Source: Acinetobacter brisouii
GTDB lineage: Bacteria > Pseudomonadota > Gammaproteobacteria > Pseudomonadales > Moraxellaceae
Reading direction: 5' to 3'
NCBI RefSeq assembly: GCF_008993995.1
Contig: NZ_BKNN01000009.1
Span: 1-63,297 of the forward strand
DNA: 63,297 nucleotides
The notes beneath the pieces were generated by a model, which worked only from the letters and a program-made list of their open reading frames with translations, made no database searches and was not told where the DNA came from. Shown here piece after piece: positions 59,595 through 63,297 of the stretch. Numbering within the stretch: position 1 is the stretch's first letter; each line of letters begins with the position of its first letter. Both the position numbers and the translations under genes were made by a program.

Positions 59595-60578
59595 ATGAAA
59601 ATTACGCTTGTAATGGCTAGTGATGAAGAAGGTGGCTTAGAAAAGCATGTGCTTGAACTGGCGGAAGGACTTGCTGAGTTTCATTCAGTTTCATTAATTG
59701 CGCACCAGAAATATCAGACTCAACTTTCTCATGAAGTAAACTTTATCGCCTTTGATATGAGTGGTAGCCGTTATAATCCGTGGACCAAATATCAATTAAA
59801 AAAAGTCATACTTGCAACTCAGCCCGACATTTTACATGCACATGCTTCTAAAACCGCTAAGCTATTGCAAGGGATGCTTCAACAATTCAGTTTTCCCACT
59901 GTAGTGACTGTTCACGGTAAAAAGAAAAGTAATCAGGCATATTTTGCCTTTGATCATATAATCGCTGTGAGCCATTCAGTTGGCGCGATTTTAAATCACC
60001 CAAATAAAACAACAGTGGTGTATAACGGCACTAAAATTAGTATATTTCCAATTCCCTTCAAGCAAAACAGAAAATTTATTGCGATAGGGCGTTTAAATTC
60101 AGTTAAAGGCTTTGATCTACTATTGGAGGCTTGGAAAGATATTCCTCACTCGCTTTCAATTGTTGGAGAAGGTCAGGAAAGACATAAGCTTGAACAACTT
60201 ATTCAACAATATCAACTCTCAGATCGCGTGAGTTTGCTAGGTTATCGTCAGGATATTCATACGCTCATTTGTGAACATGAGGCATTAATTGTTTCTTCAC
60301 TTCGAGAGGGTGGACCGTATACCTTAGCAGAAACTCTATTATTAAATCGACCTGTGTTCGGTACAGATGTTGGGATGATGGCAGAATTTATTCCAGAGGA
60401 CTTTTTATGTGAAGCAGGGAGCTATCATGCTTTGAATGCTTTGATTCGACATTATTTGCAAATCCCTGATCCATCCATGGATTTTACATCTGCGTATAAA
60501 ATGGCTCAGGAACAGCTTACGTTTCAGAAAATGATTGAACATACCCTACAAACTTATCAATCTTTGCTTGTGTCATAA
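59595..60578 (+). CDS. Glycosyltransferase family 4
   Basis: This 327-residue GT-B enzyme starts KITLVMASDEEGGLEKHVLE. The C-terminal domain has FIAIGRLNSVKGFDLLLEAW and the E-x7-E motif in SSLREGGPYTLAETLLLNRP. Donor sugar and linkage cannot be read from the sequence. GAGGG precedes the ATG, two bases after the deacetylase stop. The next gene begins right after its own stop. It most likely adds a sugar to the lipooligosaccharide core. Confidence 0.87.
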   Translation: MKITLVMASDEEGGLEKHVLELAEGLAEFHSVSLIAHQKYQTQLSHEVNFIAFDMSGSRYNPWTKYQLKKVILATQPDILHAHASKTAKLLQGMLQQFSFPTVVTVHGKKKSNQAYFAFDHIIAVSHSVGAILNHPNKTTVVYNGTKISIFPIPFKQNRKFIAIGRLNSVKGFDLLLEAWKDIPHSLSIVGEGQERHKLEQLIQQYQLSDRVSLLGYRQDIHTLICEHEALIVSSLREGGPYTLAETLLLNRPVFGTDVGMMAEFIPEDFLCEAGSYHALNALIRHYLQIPDPSMDFTSAYKMAQEQLTFQKMIEHTLQTYQSLLVS

Positions 60579-61625
60579 ATGAGATTTAATATGAGCCAAC
60601 CACCAATTATTCTTGCACTTACCGATGGTAAAGCTGGTCATGAAACTCAAACGCAAGGCATTGTACAATTACTAAATCAACAGCAGGCATATCGGGTTGA
60701 ATGGATTCAGCTAACCTTGCCAAGCAAATGGGTGTATTATTTACTGAAGTGGAAGCTAAAATTTTCCTGTAGTACTGCTTGGCTGAGTCACTTTATTTCT
60801 CGGCAGCAGCTTGAAAAAATTAAGCAACAGAACGTTGCATATATTGTTTCGGCTGGTGGTAACACATTGCTTGCGAACCTTTTGCTTAAACAAGAATTAT
60901 TAAAGTCTGCACTTGTTAAAAATATTGTTGCCAGTTCTTTAAGAGGGATTGCCGCCCATTATTTTGATGTTGTTTTCACCATTCATGCATCTCAGGAAAA
61001 TCTTGAGCGTTATCTATATTACCCGATTGCACCCAATAAAATGAGTGCATTAGCTTTGACCAAAGCACAGGCAAGATCACATCTGGGGCTAGATGATGCA
61101 GATCAAGTGATTACTGTGTTAATTGGTGCTGATACAAAAACTGTAGGTATAGGCTCAGCAACCAGTTGGGGAGTAATGCTAAGCAAAATTCGTGAAGATT
61201 ATCCACACGCTAAAATATTATGCAGTACCTCAAGACGTACACCTGTGGTATTTGAGCAAGAATTGGCTCAGTATGCTCAGCAGAAAGGAATCTTTACTGC
61301 GGATGATCAGATCACATGGGTAGCTCAAGGTCAACAGTGCGATATTAAAAATTATATTTGTGCCGCAGATTGGGTTTTATGTAGTCCTGACTCAACGTCT
61401 ATGGTGGCAGAGGTGTTGATGTCTAATCGTCCTTTGCTTGTATTTTTGAATAAGAGTAGAATATATGATGTTGATATTTTCAAGCAATTAAAATTTTTAG
61501 CAGAAGAGAAATTGATTGCTTTTTATGATTCTCTTGAACAAGGAAACATACATGAAATGATTCAGAAATTAGAGCCGAAACAACACTCTCAGATCATTGA
61601 TAGAGAGTTACAGAAAATAATTTAA
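60579..61625 (+). CDS. ELM1-family protein, copy 2
   Basis: This 348-residue protein is a second ELM1-family member. The start IILALTDGKAGHETQTQGIV matches copy 1 (SDGKAGHRSQALG), and CSTSRRTPVVFE and WVLCSPDSTSMVAEVLMSNRPL match its later motifs. Both have the pattern for GT-B-like nucleotide-sugar binding. Overall identity with copy 1 looks low, so the two probably use different sugars. The start could be Met5 at 60591. It is the last gene of the tight four-gene unit; an AT-rich gap follows. Confidence 0.78.
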   Translation: MRFNMSQPPIILALTDGKAGHETQTQGIVQLLNQQQAYRVEWIQLTLPSKWVYYLLKWKLKFSCSTAWLSHFISRQQLEKIKQQNVAYIVSAGGNTLLANLLLKQELLKSALVKNIVASSLRGIAAHYFDVVFTIHASQENLERYLYYPIAPNKMSALALTKAQARSHLGLDDADQVITVLIGADTKTVGIGSATSWGVMLSKIREDYPHAKILCSTSRRTPVVFEQELAQYAQQKGIFTADDQITWVAQGQQCDIKNYICAADWVLCSPDSTSMVAEVLMSNRPLLVFLNKSRIYDVDIFKQLKFLAEEKLIAFYDSLEQGNIHEMIQKLEPKQHSQIIDRELQKII

Positions 61626-61878
61626 TATCTTATTTAATGTTGTATTAGTTAGATCTTGTTTCATAGGTATAGCTAAGAATTTTTTTATACTACATTTATT
61701 AAATTAATAAGTTTAAATATATCAATATTTTATACATAAAAAAGTATAGTACTAAATTATCATTTAACTATGCTTGTTTACGGTGATTGATATTTTATGG
61801 ATAGAGTTGTTGATATTGAAATATAGTATTATTTTAATATCAATTAAATACATGTTTTAATAAAGTTTTGGTGAAAAA
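61626..61878. other. Very AT-rich gap before the PP-loop gene
   Basis: The 253 bases are visibly richer in A and T than anything to the left. There is no ORF of note. Several TATNNT-like hexamers occur, none with a good -35. The GGTGA at 61870 probably serves as ribosome-binding site for the next gene. A promoter here is likely but not identifiable. Confidence 0.5.
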
Positions 61879-63039
61879 GTGAATCATCTTGTAATAAAGT
61901 CAAACATTAACCATGCTGAAAATGAAATATCTATCACATCTAATAAATATGATGAGATAAAGTTTCTTTTTCCTTATGAGCCATTACCTAGTTTCAGTTG
62001 TCATGATTATGCACTTTGGGCAATTTTGCCTTTAGCTATGAAGAATGGTGATCATATAGAAATTCATGAACCAATTTCTAAACGCGCTTATGATTCTGTA
62101 AAAAAAATTGCGAATATTTGGTATTTTTGGATTCCTAATTTTTATAAGAAAATTAATATTACTGCCCATAACATTATTGAATCTAATTCTTTTGAAAAAA
62201 ATAATAAAAATTTAATGTGTTTTAGTGGGGGGATTGACTCAACATATAGTGCTTTTAAGTTACAACAAGATAATATTAAAAATGTCGATAGTCTAACTGT
62301 TCATGGAATGGATTATAAATTTAAAGACACATCTAAATTTGATCAACTCATGGAGAAAACAAAAAAATTAAGAAATTCAGTATTTACTAATAGTCACTTT
62401 GTAAAGACAAATATATATGCTATTTACAGTCAGCACAAGTGTAACCCCAGTTTTACACATGTGACGCATATTTTTTCTCTTTTTGCATCTTTATCCATAT
62501 TTGAAGGTTATGAACAGTATCTGATCGCATCAGATGATCGATTAGATCAGCAGTTTCTAATTCACCCTTATGGTTCAAATAGTGCATCAAATCGGTTAAT
62601 GAAAAATTCCACAGGCAATTTAGTTACTCTAGATGATGATGTGACGCGTTTAGAAAAAACAAAGTATTTAGCAGAAAATGAATTTGATTTAAATTCACTT
62701 TCAGTTTGTGGTAATGCAAAAGCACGACCATATAATTGTGGTATATGTGTAAAATGTTTAAGAACTAAATCTATGCTGCTTGCAATTCTGGACTATGTAC
62801 CTAATATATTTGTGGATAATGAACTAGGAAATGATTGGTTCTCAAAAATAGACTTAACAGATTTAAACAATCAAATGTATGCTTTTGACACACTCCTACA
62901 TGTAGAAAGTAAGAATGCACAGGATAGTTTTCCTGGCTTCGATAATTTGAGAAAAAAGTTGTATACAGCAATGTTAAATCGTGAAACTAATAAATTGAAG
63001 AATTATACTAAGTTTCAAATAGTTAAAGCAATTTTTTAA
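61879..63039 (+). CDS. QueC-like PP-loop ATPase of unknown function in the sugar locus
   Basis: I do not recognise a named protein. The PP-loop SGGIDSTYSAF at residues 116-126 marks an ATP pyrophosphatase that adenylates a carboxylate or carbonyl. Cysteines 277, 287, 290 and 293 (in VCGNAKARPYNCGICVKCLR) copy the zinc site of QueC, C-x8-C-x2-C-x2-C with one extra residue. The order PP-loop then Cys cluster also matches QueC, but the 105-residue N-terminal domain and C-terminal 90 residues do not. The start is GTG with GGTGA upstream. Base composition is much more AT-rich than its neighbours, suggesting transfer. A sugar-modifying amidotransferase or ligase is one possibility. Confidence 0.65.
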   Translation: MNHLVIKSNINHAENEISITSNKYDEIKFLFPYEPLPSFSCHDYALWAILPLAMKNGDHIEIHEPISKRAYDSVKKIANIWYFWIPNFYKKINITAHNIIESNSFEKNNKNLMCFSGGIDSTYSAFKLQQDNIKNVDSLTVHGMDYKFKDTSKFDQLMEKTKKLRNSVFTNSHFVKTNIYAIYSQHKCNPSFTHVTHIFSLFASLSIFEGYEQYLIASDDRLDQQFLIHPYGSNSASNRLMKNSTGNLVTLDDDVTRLEKTKYLAENEFDLNSLSVCGNAKARPYNCGICVKCLRTKSMLLAILDYVPNIFVDNELGNDWFSKIDLTDLNNQMYAFDTLLHVESKNAQDSFPGFDNLRKKLYTAMLNRETNKLKNYTKFQIVKAIF

Positions 63040-63088
63040 TTATTTTAAATAAAAGTTGTAAGTTTAAGAGAATATCATGGTGGTCTAA

Positions 63089-63297
63089 TTGAAAATTGCA
63101 TATTTTATCAATACATTTAAGTCAACCAATTGGGGCGGGCAAGCCACTTCAACTGGTATTCAATATCTTTTGGCTCATGACTATCCTAAAGCTGAATTTG
63201 TACCATTAGATTTACCTGATTTGACTTTCAAAAAACTCAAGCTTTTAAGGAGGTATTATGAAAAAATGCTTCTTCAGGCTTTAGTTACTAATAATCA
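63089..63297 (+). CDS. Probable polysaccharide pyruvyl transferase, 5' part (truncated by window end)
   Basis: An open frame of 69 codons runs off the window. It starts KIAYFINTFKSTNWGGQATS, a pattern that resembles the N-terminus of polysaccharide pyruvyl transferases (CsaB-like, GT-B fold with NxGG/NxGD loop). The start is TTG 63089. An in-frame ATG at 63077 meets a stop after three codons (ATG GTG GTC TAA), which then abuts the TTG, possibly as a tiny coupled ORF. It follows the PP-loop gene by 49 bases. The family call rests on a short fragment. Confidence 0.5.
   Translation, partial: MKIAYFINTFKSTNWGGQATSTGIQYLLAHDYPKAEFVPLDLPDLTFKKLKLLRRYYEKMLLQALVTNN

Noticed and set aside
61626-61878. 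Possible phage or IS remnant in the AT-rich gap
   Set aside because: No inverted repeats, target duplications or transposase fragment seen.

Overview
The window looks like a chromosomal core segment of an Acinetobacter-type gammaproteobacterium (Moraxellaceae). The evidence is indirect but consistent: moderately AT-rich DNA, gene families typical of Acinetobacter (LemA with a DUF3137 partner, HopJ-like protein, gallate dioxygenase, ELM1-family sugar enzymes), and ilvE followed directly by a surface-sugar operon, which is the position of the outer-core lipooligosaccharide locus (OCL) in Acinetobacter. No species can be named from the sequence alone. No insertion sequence, prophage or CRISPR array was seen.

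Layout. 0-9.8 kb: ETF-ubiquinone oxidoreductase, a DUF1285 protein, murI, a DUF4062 protein, hemH, an MBL hydrolase, yacG, a divergent TrmB-like methyltransferase, a BaiN-like flavoprotein, a GFA protein, then a fluoride riboswitch with crcB and a DUF190 gene. 9.8-16.3 kb: hopJ-like, UbiB-like kinase, a PAS-GGEEF cyclase, secB-grxC-rhodanese, rsgA and orn. 16.6-24.8 kb: a DadA/PuuB-like oxidoreductase, a Bax-inhibitor-1 protein, fabI, and leuS-lptE-holA with a DUF4124 gene upstream. 24.8-28.8 kb: ilvI-ilvH-ilvC behind a long leader that contains a short ORF rich in Leu, Ile and Val codons. Downstream is a degenerate 48-base copy of the ilvC 3' end.

28.8-41.5 kb: a GltI-like binding protein, a GT4 glycosyltransferase, a PAP2 phosphatase, iscX, ndk, and the conserved operon rlmN-pilW-rodZ-ispG-hisS-yfgM-bamB-der. 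41.7-49.8 kb: a 4'-phosphopantetheinyl transferase, then on the minus strand queA, a DUF3137/LemA pair, tgt, yajC, secD and secF. 49.9-57.8 kb: tRNA-Leu(CAA), gallate dioxygenase with a divergent LysR regulator, an orphan histidine kinase, glnE and ilvE.

57.9 kb to the end: the start of the probable outer-core locus, all on the plus strand. It holds an ELM1-family gene, a NodB-type deacetylase, a GT4 glycosyltransferase and a second ELM1-family gene, nearly without gaps. After a very AT-rich gap come a QueC-like PP-loop ATPase and the truncated start of a probable polysaccharide pyruvyl transferase. The last two genes are the least understood part of the window and the best candidate for new biology.
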